DNA from: Selenomonadales bacterium | GTDB taxonomy: Bacteria > Bacillota > Negativicutes > Sporomusales > UBA7701 | Direction of reading: 5' to 3' | Length of the DNA stretch: 64,000 nucleotides | Assembly (NCBI GenBank): GCA_029975165.1 | Contig: JARKPR010000031.1 | Location: 1 to 64,000, forward strand | Part shown: positions 18,461 through 27,217 of the stretch, one piece after another | How positions within the stretch are numbered: the stretch's first letter is position 1 | Layout of the letters: each line of letters opens with the position of its first letter | Position numbers and translations under genes: made by a program | The notes under the pieces: model-generated | Told to the model about the DNA's origin: nothing | Seen by the model: only the letters and a program-made list of their open reading frames with translations | The model's database searches: none

Positions 18461-19155
18461 TGGGCAAAAAATACCGGCTGGCGATAACCAAGGGCGAGGA
18501 GATCCGTTACGTCTCCCATCTCGACTATATGCGGGCCGTCGAACGGGCCGTCAGGCGCAGCAAGCTGCCGGCCGCCTACTCGGAGGGGTTCAACCCCCAT
18601 ATGAAGCTGGCGTTCGCCTCGGCGCTGTCGGTGGGAGTGGCCAGCGAGGCGGAATACCTGGACATCGAGCTGACGGCAGAGGTCGATCCCGCGGCCGTCG
18701 GCGGGGCGCTGGCCCGAGAACTGCCGCCCGGCATCGCCGTGCGCGGCGTGCGGACTATGGGCGCCGGGCGGGCCGCCCTGATGGCGGTGGTCAACCTCGC
18801 GACCTACCGCATCGCCGTGCCGCTGCCCGCGGCCGCGCTGGACGCCGCCGAGGCGGCGATCGCCGCCTTCAACGCCGCGCCGGCCGCGCCGTACGTCAAA
18901 GAAAGCCCCAAAGGCCGGCGGGAGATCGACGTAAAGAATTTTGTGCATAGCATCGCGGCAGCGCGCCGCCCGGGCGGCCTGGAGCTGACCCTCGCCGTCA
19001 GGATCACGCCGGCCGGCAGCGTCAAGCCGGCGGAAGTGCTGGCTATGCTTGTGAAATATTTCGGCTTGTCCGCCGATCCGGACGCCGCCCTCGTCACCCG
19101 CACCGGCCTGTTCGTGGCCGACGGGAGCGGCAGGGTTGCGCCCCTCGATTTGTAG
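18460..19155 (+). CDS. TIGR03936/DUF2344 radical-SAM-associated protein
   Basis: Encodes 231 residues. The N-terminus has Y-V-S-H-L-D-Y-M-R and Y-S-E-G-F-N-P-H-M, characteristic of this family. It has no cluster motif and is thought to partner the radical SAM protein upstream, with which it is sometimes fused. The ATG overlaps the upstream stop by one base (TGATG), so the two are made together. Function unknown. Confidence 0.9.
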   Translation: MGKKYRLAITKGEEIRYVSHLDYMRAVERAVRRSKLPAAYSEGFNPHMKLAFASALSVGVASEAEYLDIELTAEVDPAAVGGALARELPPGIAVRGVRTMGAGRAALMAVVNLATYRIAVPLPAAALDAAEAAIAAFNAAPAAPYVKESPKGRREIDVKNFVHSIAAARRPGGLELTLAVRITPAGSVKPAEVLAMLVKYFGLSADPDAALVTRTGLFVADGSGRVAPLDL

Positions 19156-19177
19156 CGGCAGCCAGGGGAGAAGGGAA

Positions 19178-20623
19178 ATGGCCAAGACAATCATCGTCAA
19201 CGCCGTGCCGGAGGAGACCAGGATGGCCTTCCTCGAGGACGGCGAACCGGCCGAGGTCGCGATCGAAAGAACCACCAGCGGCCACATCGTCGGCAGCATC
19301 TACAAGGGGAAGATCCAGAACGTCCTGCCGGGGATGCAGGCGGTATTCGTCGACATCGGCCGCGAGCGCAACGCTTTCCTGTATGTGGGCGATCTCGGCG
19401 GCGGCAAGCGCCGCGGCAAGGGCAAGGGCGAAGCCTTCACCGCCGGCCGCGAGCTCATCGTCCAGGTGGCCAAGGAGGCCATCGGCAGCAAGGGGCCGCG
19501 TCTGACCACCCACCTCACCCTGCCGGGGCGCTATGTCGTGCTCATGCCGACCGTCGATTTCATCGGCGTATCGCGGCGCATCGGCACGGCCGAAGAACGC
19601 CGGCGTCTCAAGGAGCTGGCCGCCAAGGTGCGGCCGAAGGGCATGGGCCTGGTCGTCCGCACCGTGGCCGAGGGCCGCGGCGAGGACGACCTGCGCAAGG
19701 ACTGCGAATATCTCATCAACCTGTGGCAGTCGCTGACGGCGCGGAGCAAGATGGTCAAGGCGCCGACGTTGCTGTACCGCGACGTCGACCTCCTCATCCG
19801 CATCGTCCGCGATTACTTAAGCGCCGATGTCGACAAGATCGTCATCGACAACCGCGAGGCCCACGCCCGGGTGGTCGAGCTGCTGCAGGCCGTGTCGCCG
19901 GAGATGCTGCCGCGCCTCGAGCTGTACGCGGGCAACGAGGACATCTTCGCCCGCTACCGCCTGGAAGGGGAGCTCGACAAGCTGAGCATGCGGCGCGTCG
20001 ACCTAAAGAGCGGCGGCTATATCGTCATCGACCGCACCGAGGCGCTCACCGTCATCGACGTCAACTCCGGCAAGTTCGTCGGCAAGACCAAGCTGGCCGA
20101 CACCGTCTTCGCCGTGAACATGGAGGCGACGGCCGAGATCGCCCGCCAGATCCGCCTGCGCGACATCGGCGGCATCATCGTCGTCGACTTCATCGACATG
20201 GAGCGCGAGCAGCACAAGCAGGCGGTGCTGGCCGCCTTGAACGAGCACCTGCGCAAGGACCGCACCCGCACGAACGTCCTCGGCCTCACCGGTCTCGGCC
20301 TGGTGGAAATGACCCGCAAGAAGGTCCGCCAGGACATCGCCACCGTCCTCAACGGCCGCTGCCCGTACTGCGACGGCCGCGGCTTCGTCCGCTCGCCGGA
20401 GACGGTGGCCGCCGCCGTCCGCCGCCAGATTCGCAAGCTCGGCAAGACCCAGCCGGTCGCCCAGGGACGCGTCGTCGTCCAGGTGCATCCCCGCGTGTCC
20501 GAGGCCCTGCAGCAGCCCGGTGAGCTCGAACGCCTGGCCAAGGAGATTGCCCGCCCCGTCGCCGTCGAGGCGGTGGGCGACATGGGCCTGGAGGCTTATA
20601 CGGTGCTTACTGATAAGAATTGA
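19178..20623 (+). CDS. rng: Ribonuclease E/G family endoribonuclease (RNase G-like)
   Basis: Encodes 481 residues: an S1 RNA-binding domain (about 35-120), a 5' sensor region and an RNase E/G catalytic domain with the magnesium-binding aspartates in V-I-D-V-N-S-G-K and V-V-D-F-I-D-M. The zinc-link C-P-Y-C joins dimers. The length fits RNase G; there is no long RNase E scaffold. It processes rRNA and mRNA 5' ends. ATG 19178 follows GGGGAGAAGGG. The promoter for rplU begins in its stop codon. Confidence 0.93.
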   Translation: MAKTIIVNAVPEETRMAFLEDGEPAEVAIERTTSGHIVGSIYKGKIQNVLPGMQAVFVDIGRERNAFLYVGDLGGGKRRGKGKGEAFTAGRELIVQVAKEAIGSKGPRLTTHLTLPGRYVVLMPTVDFIGVSRRIGTAEERRRLKELAAKVRPKGMGLVVRTVAEGRGEDDLRKDCEYLINLWQSLTARSKMVKAPTLLYRDVDLLIRIVRDYLSADVDKIVIDNREAHARVVELLQAVSPEMLPRLELYAGNEDIFARYRLEGELDKLSMRRVDLKSGGYIVIDRTEALTVIDVNSGKFVGKTKLADTVFAVNMEATAEIARQIRLRDIGGIIVVDFIDMEREQHKQAVLAALNEHLRKDRTRTNVLGLTGLGLVEMTRKKVRQDIATVLNGRCPYCDGRGFVRSPETVAAAVRRQIRKLGKTQPVAQGRVVVQVHPRVSEALQQPGELERLAKEIARPVAVEAVGDMGLEAYTVLTDKN

Positions 20624-20648
20624 CAAACCTCCCGCGCTATGATAAAAT
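20620..20648 (+). promoter_or_regulatory. Strong sigma-A promoter for rplU-prp-rpmA
   Basis: A consensus TTGACA (20620-20625), exact 17-bp spacer and TAAAAT (20643-20648). The -35 box overlaps the rng stop codon. This is the best-matching promoter in the window and suits a ribosomal protein operon. Confidence 0.9.
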
Positions 20649-20654
20649 TTTAAT

Positions 20655-20770
20655 CCGTAGGCGGCCTAGCCCGCCGAGGGTTTTCCGAACCGCTCAGCGT
20701 AGGTTTTGAAATTCGCGGTTTATCACCAGCCGCGGTACCGTTGCTGGCGAGTCCAACGCAATAGGAGGTG
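20655..20770 (+). promoter_or_regulatory. Probable structured leader of the L21 operon
   Basis: About 120 bases of untranslated leader lie between the promoter and the rplU ribosome site. A CCAGC...GCTGG stem lies close to the start, and the leader is longer than needed for translation alone. L21 leaders that bind ribosomal protein are known in Firmicutes, and this may be one. The fold was judged by eye only. Confidence 0.4.
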
Positions 20771-20775
20771 TATAT

Positions 20776-21090
20776 ATGGTATACGCAATCATCGAGACCG
20801 GCGGCAAGCAGTACCGCGTCAGCGAAGGCGACGAGGTGCTCGTCGAGAAGCTGGACAAGGGCGAAGGCGACGCCGTTACCTTCGACAAGGTGCTGGCCGT
20901 GGTCAAGAAAGGCGAGCTGGTCGTCGGCACGCCGACGGTGTCGGGCGCGAAGGTCACTGGCAAGGTGGTCGAGCACGGCAAAGGCAAGAAGATCCTCGTC
21001 TTCAAGTACAAGGCCAAGTCCAACTACCGCCGCCGCCAGGGCCATCGCCAGCCGTTCACCAAGGTAGTCATCGAAAAAATCAAAGCCTGA
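20776..21090 (+). CDS. rplU: 50S ribosomal protein L21
   Basis: Encodes 104 residues of normal length. The start [11 protein letters not shown] and the basic C-terminal Y-R-R-R-Q-G-H-R-Q are diagnostic. It binds 23S rRNA in the large subunit. ATG 20776 follows AGGAGGTG. It is first in an operon with the L27-processing protease and L27. Confidence 0.97.
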   Translation: MVYAIIETGGKQYRVSEGDEVLVEKLDKGEGDAVTFDKVLAVVKKGELVVGTPTVSGAKVTGKVVEHGKGKKILVFKYKAKSNYRRRQGHRQPFTKVVIEKIKA

Positions 21091-21091
21091 C

Positions 21092-21412
21092 ATGGTCAGG
21101 ATCGACATCTTCCGCGACGCCGCCGGCAACATCGCCGGGTTTGCGGTCAACGGGCACGCGGATACCGCCCCTCACGGCCAGGATATCGTCTGCGCCGGGG
21201 TGGCGGCTCTCGCCCAGACCGCGGTGCTGGGCCTGGAACGGCACCTGGGACGGGATTTCGATCTCGATATCGGCCCCGGCAAACTAGTCCTCGAGCTCAA
21301 GGGCGCGGCCGATGCTTCGACCGGCGCCATTCTGGAAACGATGCTTCTCGGCCTGGCCGAGATAGCGAAACAAAGTCCGCATAGTGTTCGCGTATCCGAA
21401 CACAGGAGGTGA
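21092..21412 (+). CDS. prp: Ribosomal-processing cysteine protease Prp
   Basis: Encodes 106 residues. His22 (in N-G-H-A) and Cys34 (in D-I-V-C-A-G-V) are the catalytic pair of Prp (B. subtilis YsxB). Prp cuts the N-terminal extension off L27; the L27 encoded six bases downstream has exactly such an extension. It lies between rplU and rpmA as in most Firmicutes. Confidence 0.93.
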   Translation: MVRIDIFRDAAGNIAGFAVNGHADTAPHGQDIVCAGVAALAQTAVLGLERHLGRDFDLDIGPGKLVLELKGAADASTGAILETMLLGLAEIAKQSPHSVRVSEHRR

Positions 21413-21417
21413 AGGCA

Positions 21418-21714
21418 ATGTTTAAATTCGATCTGCAACTTTTCGCCCACAAAAAAGGCGTCGGCAGCTCCCGCAACGGCCGCGACAGCGAGGCCAAACG
21501 CCTGGGCGTGAAACGCCACGACGGCCAGGTGGTCACCGCCGGCAGCATTATCGTCCGCCAGCGCGGCACCCACTTCCATCCCGGCAAGAACGTCGGCATC
21601 GGCAAGGACGACACCCTGTTCGCGATGGTCGCCGGCAAGGTGGCCTTCGAGCGCAAGGGCCGCGACAATCGCCAGGTAAGCGTTTATCCGGCGGAAGAAG
21701 CAGCCACGATGTAA
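21418..21714 (+). CDS. rpmA: 50S ribosomal protein L27
   Basis: Encodes 98 residues. It begins M-F-K-F-D-L-Q-L-F followed by A-H-K-K-G, the Firmicute-type extension that Prp must remove after the phenylalanine to expose the mature N-terminus near the peptidyl-transferase centre. The remaining sequence is typical L27. ATG 21418 follows AGGAGGTG. A terminator follows. Confidence 0.97.
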   Translation: MFKFDLQLFAHKKGVGSSRNGRDSEAKRLGVKRHDGQVVTAGSIIVRQRGTHFHPGKNVGIGKDDTLFAMVAGKVAFERKGRDNRQVSVYPAEEAATM

Positions 21715-21720
21715 GCGCGC

Positions 21721-21748
21721 AAGCCCGCGGTCAACCCCGCGGGCTTTT
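21721..21748 (+). terminator. Rho-independent terminator after rpmA
   Basis: A 10-bp perfect GC-rich stem (AAGCCCGCGG with CCGCGGGCTT), a six-base loop and four T. Confidence 0.85.
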
Positions 21749-21840
21749 CGTTTCCGTGGCTGAGGGCAGGATTTTCGCCGCCTAGCCACGAACGGTAGAA
21801 TTGCCGGTTTATTTTGTATTTGCTTTAGGAGGCGCGTCGG

Positions 21841-22059
21841 ATGGCCGACGGAGTGTGCGAGGAACTGGAGCGGCTGCTGCGGGCGCAGCGCCACGATTTC
21901 GTCAACCATATCCAGGTCGTCCATGCCCTGCTGCAGCTGGGCAGGACGGAGAAGGCGATGGCTTATCTCGAAGCGCTGGCGAAGGACGATTCCCTCGTCG
22001 CCGGCCCGCTCGGCATGCATCGCGAGCGGTCGGAGTGCCGGCGGCGGACGGGCTCATAA
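21841..22059 (+). CDS. Spo0B-domain phosphotransferase-like small protein
   Basis: Encodes 72 residues from ATG 21841 behind an AGGAGG site. The sequence R-H-D-F-V-N-H-I-Q-V-V is the Spo0B alpha-hairpin with the histidine that would carry phosphate in the sporulation phosphorelay. B. subtilis Spo0B is much longer (about 190 residues) and has a C-terminal ATPase-like domain that is absent here. The position between rpmA and obgE is the spo0B position in Bacillus. It may work as a minimal phosphotransferase or be truncated at its basic tail. Confidence 0.75.
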   Translation: MADGVCEELERLLRAQRHDFVNHIQVVHALLQLGRTEKAMAYLEALAKDDSLVAGPLGMHRERSECRRRTGS

Positions 22060-22120
22060 ATCCCCGCCTGTTGGCATATATTACATACGGTACCTAATTT
22101 CCGCAGCAAAAGGTGATATG

Positions 22121-23392
22121 ATGTTCATCGACCGGGCGAAAATCCATGTCAAGGCCGGGGACGGCGGCAACGGCATGTCCAGCTTCCGCCGCGAGAAGTA
22201 CGTTCCCAAGGGCGGGCCGAGCGGCGGCGACGGCGGCCGCGGCGGCAATATCGTCCTGATCGTCGATCCCAGCCTCAATACGCTGATCGATTTCCGCTAC
22301 AAGCGCAAATTCAAGGCCGGGTCGGGGGAGAACGGCCAGACAAGCAATATGTTCGGCAGCGATGCCGACAACCTTTATATCAAGGTGCCGCCGGGAACGG
22401 TGGTGCGCGACGAGGCTACCGGCGAGCTTATTGGCGACCTGACCGCCGAGGGCCAGGAGCTCGTGGCCGCCAAGGGCGGCCGCGGCGGGCGGGGCAACGC
22501 CCGCTTCGTGACTAGCGTGCACCGCGCGCCCACATTCGCCGAACGCGGCGAGCCTGGCGACGAACGCACCCTGCTCCTGGAGCTGAAGGTGCTGGCCGAC
22601 GTCGGCCTGGTGGGCTACCCCAGCGTGGGCAAGTCCAGCATCCTGGCCCGCGTCTCCGCCGCCAGGCCGGAGATCGCCGCCTACCACTTCACCACCCTCA
22701 CGCCGGTGCTCGGCGTGGTCAGCGTGCGGGAGGGGCAGAGTTTCGTGCTCGCCGACATCCCCGGCCTGATCGAGGGCGCCCACGAGGGCAAGGGACTAGG
22801 CCACGACTTCCTCCGCCACATAGAAAGGACGCGGATCATCGTCCATGTGCTCGACGTGTCCGGCCTGGAGGGCCGCGACCCGATCGAGGACTACCATAAG
22901 ATCAACGCCGAACTCAAGCTGTACAGCGAGAAACTGGCGGCGCGGCCGCAGATCGTAGCCGCCAACAAGATGGACCTGCCGGAAGGGCGGGAAAACTTCC
23001 CGCGGGTGGCCGAATATCTTGCCAAGGAGGGCCGCGAGGTCTTCCCGATCTCGGCGGCCACCGGCGAGGGGCTGCCCAAGCTCCTCGACCGCGCGGCGGC
23101 GCTGCTGGCCGCGCACAAGGACGAGCCCGCCCCGGCGGCCGAGCATGTCGTTTACACCGCCCCGGCGGCCGACACCGTCACCATCAGGCGCGACGACGAC
23201 GGCGCCTTCGTCGTCGAGGGCCGGGAGATCGAGAAGCTCGTAGCCATGACCAACTTTGCCAACGACGAGGCCCTGCGCCGCTTCCAGCTCGCCTGGCGGC
23301 GGCTCGGCATCGACGCCGACCTCAAGGAGCGAGGCATCAAGGAAGGCGACACCGTCCGCATCAGGGGCGCGGAATTCGAATTCAAGGAATAG
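22121..23392 (+). CDS. obgE: GTPase ObgE/CgtA
   Basis: Encodes 423 residues: a glycine-rich Obg domain (about 1-158), a G domain with G-Y-P-S-V-G-K-S-S, D-I-P-G-L and N-K-M-D, and a C-terminal OCT domain (about 345-423). It assists 50S assembly and stress and sporulation signalling. Two adjacent ATG codons occur; the second, at 22121, has better spacing from AAAAGGTG. It follows the Spo0B-like gene, as in Bacillus. Confidence 0.95.
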   Translation: MFIDRAKIHVKAGDGGNGMSSFRREKYVPKGGPSGGDGGRGGNIVLIVDPSLNTLIDFRYKRKFKAGSGENGQTSNMFGSDADNLYIKVPPGTVVRDEATGELIGDLTAEGQELVAAKGGRGGRGNARFVTSVHRAPTFAERGEPGDERTLLLELKVLADVGLVGYPSVGKSSILARVSAARPEIAAYHFTTLTPVLGVVSVREGQSFVLADIPGLIEGAHEGKGLGHDFLRHIERTRIIVHVLDVSGLEGRDPIEDYHKINAELKLYSEKLAARPQIVAANKMDLPEGRENFPRVAEYLAKEGREVFPISAATGEGLPKLLDRAAALLAAHKDEPAPAAEHVVYTAPAADTVTIRRDDDGAFVVEGREIEKLVAMTNFANDEALRRFQLAWRRLGIDADLKERGIKEGDTVRIRGAEFEFKE

Positions 23393-23415
23393 AGCGGAGG
23401 AGGTCAGGCAGAACC

Positions 23416-24297
23416 ATGCTGACCAATAAAGAGAAGCGCTACCTGAAAGCGCTCGGCGGCAAGCTGGAGCCGGTGGTGCAGATCGGCAAGGCCGGCGTCG
23501 CCCCGGCGGTGGTGGCCGGCGCGGCCGGCGTCATCGCCGGCCGGGAGCTCATCAAGGTCCGGGTGCTGAAAAACAGCCCCGCGGAGCCGGCGGCGGCCAT
23601 CACCGAGCTCGCCGCGGGCGTGGGCGCCGAGCTTGTCCAGGTCATCGGCCGCAACGGCCTGCTCTTCAAACGCAATGCCGAGAAACCGAAGATCGTCTTT
23701 CCCGTCGCCGCGCCGCCCCCGCCCCCGGCTGCCAAGCCGGCCGCCGCCAAGCCGCCGGGCGCGGCCAGACCTGCCGGCCGCCCGCCGCGGCCGGGCGAAG
23801 ACCGGCCATCGGCCCCCAAACCGCGGGGCGTGGCCAAACCGGCTGCCGGCAAAGCTCTCGGCCCCAGGCCGAAGGGTGTGGATAGAGCCGCCGACCGGCC
23901 GTCGCGGCCGGTCGGCAAGCGGCCGGCCGGGCCGAAAGGAACGGCGGCGCCCGCCGGAGTGGCCTTCGGGCCCAAGCCGCGGGGCGCAGCCGCACCGGTT
24001 ACAGAGAAAGCCTTCGGGTTCAAACCGCGGGGCGCAGGCAAACCGCTGTCCGGGCCGAAGAAGGATGGGAGAGAGAAGCATGCTTACCAGGCAGAGCCTG
24101 GGCGAGGCCAAACGGATCGTCGTCAAGGTGGGTACAAGCACCTTGACCCACAGCACCGGCAAGCTAAACCTGCAGGGGATCGAAAAACTGGTGCGCGAGC
24201 TGTCCGATCTGGCCAACCAGGGAAAACAGATTCTGCTGGTCACGTCGGGCGCGGTGGGCGCGGGCATGGACCGGCTGGGGCTAAAAGAAAAACCTAA
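23416..24297 (+). CDS. yhbY: YhbY-type CRM-domain RNA-binding protein with long basic tail overlapping proB
   Basis: The first 97 residues are a complete YhbY/CRM domain (L-K-A-L-G-G-K-L-E-P-V-V-Q-I-G-K start; V-I-G-R-N-G-L-L-F near the end), which binds pre-50S rRNA. Normal YhbY stops there. Here the frame runs on for about 196 residues rich in Pro, Ala, Arg, Lys and Gly, with repeated G-P-K-P-R-G and F-K-P-R-G-A-G units, and its last 218 bases overlap proB in another frame. The tail could be a real disordered RNA-binding extension, or a frameshift may have removed the original stop. The domain call is firm; the 3' end is not. Confidence 0.75.
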   Translation: MLTNKEKRYLKALGGKLEPVVQIGKAGVAPAVVAGAAGVIAGRELIKVRVLKNSPAEPAAAITELAAGVGAELVQVIGRNGLLFKRNAEKPKIVFPVAAPPPPPAAKPAAAKPPGAARPAGRPPRPGEDRPSAPKPRGVAKPAAGKALGPRPKGVDRAADRPSRPVGKRPAGPKGTAAPAGVAFGPKPRGAAAPVTEKAFGFKPRGAGKPLSGPKKDGREKHAYQAEPGRGQTDRRQGGYKHLDPQHRQAKPAGDRKTGARAVRSGQPGKTDSAGHVGRGGRGHGPAGAKRKT

Positions 24298-25204
24298 GAC
24301 CATCCCGGAGAAGCAGGCCGCCGCGGCCGTGGGCCAGGGCATCCTCATGCACACCTACGAGAAGCTGTTCGGCGAGTACGGCCAGGTGGTGGCCCAGGTC
24401 CTGCTGACGCGGGAGGATTCGGTCAACCGCAGCCGCTACGCCAACTCCCGCAATACCTTCATGACGCTGCTTTCCATGGGGGTCATTCCGGTCGTCAACG
24501 AGAACGACGTCGTGGCCGTGGACGAACTGAAGATCGGCGACAACGACACCCTCTCGGCCATGGTGGCCAGCATCGTCGAGGCCGACCTGCTCGTCATCCT
24601 GTCCGACATCGAGGGCCTTTACACCGCCAATCCCCAGACCGACCCGGCGGCGACGCTTATCCCCGAGGTGGCCGACATCACGCCGGCCATCGAGGACTTG
24701 GCCGGCGGTCCGGGCACGGACAAGGGCACGGGCGGCATGTACACCAAGATCCAGGCGGCCAAGATCGCCGTCAACTCCGGCGTGGTGATGGTCATCGCCT
24801 CCGGGGCCCGCGGCGGCGTGGTGCGCGAGATTCTCAGCGGCGCGGCCGTCGGCACCATCTTCCTGCCGAAGGTCAACCGCCTGCAAGTCCGCAAGCGCTG
24901 GCTGGCCTTCGGGGCCCGCATCCGCGGCGCGGTCACGGTCGACAAGGGCTGCGAGCAGGCCATCCTGCGCGGCGCCAGCCTCCTGGCGGCGGGCATCAAG
25001 GCGGTGGACGGCGAGTTCGACCACGGCAACACCATCCGCATCCTCACGGCCGAGGGCCGGGAGATCGCCCGCGGCCTCGCCAACTACAGCGCCGCCGAGA
25101 CGCGCCTCATCATGGGCGCCCACACGAACGCGATCGCCGCCATCCTCGGCGGCAAGCCCTACGACGAGATCGTTCACCGCGACAACATGGTGCTGCTCGT
25201 CTGA
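24080..25204 (+). CDS. proB: Glutamate 5-kinase
   Basis: Encodes 374 residues: an amino-acid kinase domain (V-V-K-V-G-T-S-T-L start; S-G-A-V-G-A-G-M; G-D-N-D-T-L-S-A) followed by a PUA domain (about 280-374). It phosphorylates glutamate in the first step of proline synthesis. ATG 24080 follows GGGAGAGAAG. The usual partner proA is not adjacent; a terminator and an efflux operon follow instead. Confidence 0.95.
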   Translation: MLTRQSLGEAKRIVVKVGTSTLTHSTGKLNLQGIEKLVRELSDLANQGKQILLVTSGAVGAGMDRLGLKEKPKTIPEKQAAAAVGQGILMHTYEKLFGEYGQVVAQVLLTREDSVNRSRYANSRNTFMTLLSMGVIPVVNENDVVAVDELKIGDNDTLSAMVASIVEADLLVILSDIEGLYTANPQTDPAATLIPEVADITPAIEDLAGGPGTDKGTGGMYTKIQAAKIAVNSGVVMVIASGARGGVVREILSGAAVGTIFLPKVNRLQVRKRWLAFGARIRGAVTVDKGCEQAILRGASLLAAGIKAVDGEFDHGNTIRILTAEGREIARGLANYSAAETRLIMGAHTNAIAAILGGKPYDEIVHRDNMVLLV

Positions 25205-25224
25205 GGAGGGCCGAACGGAAGCAA

Positions 25225-25255
25225 AAGCTGCACCCCGGGGGGTGCAGCTTGTTTT
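25225..25255 (+). terminator. Rho-independent terminator after proB
   Basis: An 11-bp stem (AAGCTGCACCC with GGGTGCAGCTT) followed by GTTTTG. Confidence 0.8.
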
Positions 25256-25369
25256 GCGGGGCGGGTTCGTTCGCGGCCACATTTCACACATTTTTCACAA
25301 ATGCCCGTAATACCTTATATTACAAGCATTGGCCGGTATTGGTAGTCCCAAAGTGGCCGGGGAAGGCGA

Positions 25370-25398
25370 TTGACTAGTCAGTCAGTTGTGTGTACACT
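25370..25398 (+). promoter_or_regulatory. Promoter with palindromic operator for the efflux operon
   Basis: TTGACT (25370-25375), a 17-bp spacer and TACACT (25393-25398) form a promoter 31 bases before the adaptor gene. The 10-bp palindrome TGACTAGTCA (25371-25380), followed by a further GTCA, covers the -35 box. Such TGACT-type palindromes are typical targets of TetR-family repressors. No repressor gene is adjacent. Confidence 0.7.
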
Positions 25399-25428
25399 GA
25401 TGGTAGAACGATGCGGGAGGTGCGGGTC

Positions 25429-26514
25429 ATGAAGGCCATCTGGCAGAAGGTATGGCAGTATAAATGGTGGATCGCCGCTCTGATCATCCTGGCGGTGGCG
25501 GCCAAATTCGGCAGCGATTATTACGCCCAAAGCAGCAAGCCGGCGTTTACCGGCACGGTGGCCGCCGTCGAGCGCGGCGACATCGAGTCGTTGGTCTCGG
25601 CTACAGGCACCATTTCGCCGGTCAACAGCGTCGACGTCAGCTCCAAGATCACCGGCCGCATCGTCGAGGTCAAGGTCAACGAAAACGATCTGGTCAAGAC
25701 CGACCAGGTGCTCATCCTGCTTGACGACGACCGCCTGAAGACGACGGTGTCCCAGGCCTCGGCCAGGCTGGCCAACGCCGCCGCCAACTACGAGCGCAAC
25801 CGGCGGCTGGCGGAAATCGGCGCCATATCGGCCCAGCAGCTCGACGCGTCCCGCCTGGACTACCAAGTGGCGCAAGCTACATACGACGACGCCTCGTCCC
25901 AGCTCGGCGACACCGTCATCAAGGCGCCCATCGACGGGATAGTCATCGGCAAGCCCATCCCCGCCGGCCAGACGGTGGCGCCCGGCATAGCGAACCCGAT
26001 GGTGCTGCTGACGATCGCCGACATGTCGATGATGCAGATCTCCGTCCAGGTCGACGAGTCGGACGTCGGCAGGGTGAAGGTAGGGCAGAAGGTGAGCTTC
26101 ACCGTCGACGCCTACCCCGGAAAGACCTTTACCGGCGTCGTGTCCAACGTTTCCAACAAAGCCACCATAACCCAGAACGTCGTCTATTACCCGGTCACCG
26201 TGGACATCGCCTCGCCCGAAGGACTGCTCAAGCCGACGATGACGGCCAGGGTTTCCGTCCATGTGGGCGAGAGCAAAAACGTCATCGTCGTGCCGCTGTC
26301 GGCGGTCAAACAGAGCAAGGGCCAGCAGTACGTCCAGGTGATGCAGGACGGCAAACCGCAGAACGTGACGGTCGAGCTCGGCCTGTCCAGCGACGACAAG
26401 GTGGCGGTTACCAGCGGCCTCAGCGACGGCGACAAGATCCTCCTGCCGACGAGCAAGCCCCAGACGACCCAGGGCGGGGCGCCGGGCGGCAATCCGTTGC
26501 GCGGCATCCGTTAG
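25429..26514 (+). CDS. Efflux RND/MacA-type periplasmic adaptor subunit
   Basis: Encodes 361 residues: one N-terminal helix (about 13-31), a split lipoyl domain (V-S-A-T-G-T-I and [10 protein letters not shown]), a short alpha-hairpin, a second lipoyl half (A-P-I-D-G-I-V) and beta-barrel domains. Adaptors of this type link an inner-membrane MacB-like transporter to the cell exterior or an outer-membrane channel. It leads a three-gene operon with an ABC ATPase and a MacB-type permease. The G-G-A-P-G-G-N-P end is a flexible tail. Confidence 0.9.
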   Translation: MKAIWQKVWQYKWWIAALIILAVAAKFGSDYYAQSSKPAFTGTVAAVERGDIESLVSATGTISPVNSVDVSSKITGRIVEVKVNENDLVKTDQVLILLDDDRLKTTVSQASARLANAAANYERNRRLAEIGAISAQQLDASRLDYQVAQATYDDASSQLGDTVIKAPIDGIVIGKPIPAGQTVAPGIANPMVLLTIADMSMMQISVQVDESDVGRVKVGQKVSFTVDAYPGKTFTGVVSNVSNKATITQNVVYYPVTVDIASPEGLLKPTMTARVSVHVGESKNVIVVPLSAVKQSKGQQYVQVMQDGKPQNVTVELGLSSDDKVAVTSGLSDGDKILLPTSKPQTTQGGAPGGNPLRGIR

Positions 26515-26527
26515 GAGGGAGAACGCC

Positions 26528-27205
26528 ATGACCATTGTCCTGCGCGACATCACCAAGGTTTATCAGATGGGCGACAACATCGTCAACGCCCTGGCGGGGG
26601 TCAGCCTCGACGTCGCCGCCGGCGAGTTCACCGCCATTATGGGCCCGTCCGGGTCGGGCAAGTCGACGCTGATGAACATCCTCGGCTGCCTCGACCGCCC
26701 GACAAGCGGCTCTTACTCTCTCGACGGCGAAGGGGTGGCCAAGTTGAGCGACGACGCGCTGGCGGTCATCCGCAACCGCAAGATCGGCTTCGTGTTTCAG
26801 AGCTTCAACCTCCTGCCGCGCATGTCGGCCCTCCAGAACGTCGCCCTGCCCATGGTCTACGCCGGCGCCGACAGACACAGCCGGCTGGAGAAGGCCGCCC
26901 ATGCCCTGGCGCTCGTCGGCCTGTCCGACCGCCAGCACCACAAGCCCAACGAACTGTCCGGCGGCCAGCGCCAGCGTGTGGCCATCGCCCGCTCGCTGGT
27001 GAACGACCCGGCCATCATTATGGCCGACGAGCCGACCGGCAACCTCGACACAAAATCCGGCAACGAGATCATGGAGATTTTCCGCGACCTCAACAACCAG
27101 GGCCGGACGGTGGTGCTGATCACCCACGAACCGGACATCGCCGCCTGCGCCAAGCGGGTCGTCCATATGCGCGACGGTAAAATAACCCGCGACGAGCGGA
27201 ATTAG
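26528..27205 (+). CDS. ABC transporter ATP-binding protein (MacB/LolD-like)
   Basis: Encodes 225 residues of a stand-alone ATPase. Walker [10 protein letters not shown], signature L-S-G-G-Q-R-Q-R, Walker B I-I-M-A-D-E-P-T and the switch histidine in V-L-I-T-H-E are intact. It pairs with the permease encoded 12 bases downstream to form a type VII (mechanotransmission) ABC transporter with the adaptor upstream. Likely exports peptides, lipids or antibiotics. Confidence 0.93.
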   Translation: MTIVLRDITKVYQMGDNIVNALAGVSLDVAAGEFTAIMGPSGSGKSTLMNILGCLDRPTSGSYSLDGEGVAKLSDDALAVIRNRKIGFVFQSFNLLPRMSALQNVALPMVYAGADRHSRLEKAAHALALVGLSDRQHHKPNELSGGQRQRVAIARSLVNDPAIIMADEPTGNLDTKSGNEIMEIFRDLNNQGRTVVLITHEPDIAACAKRVVHMRDGKITRDERN

Positions 27206-27217
27206 GGGGGTGGCGCA

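Noticed and set aside
23700-24060. Short repeats in the yhbY tail as a CRISPR or VNTR
   Set aside because: Units are irregular in length and in frame with coding P-K-P-R-G repeats; there are no conserved repeats with unique spacers.
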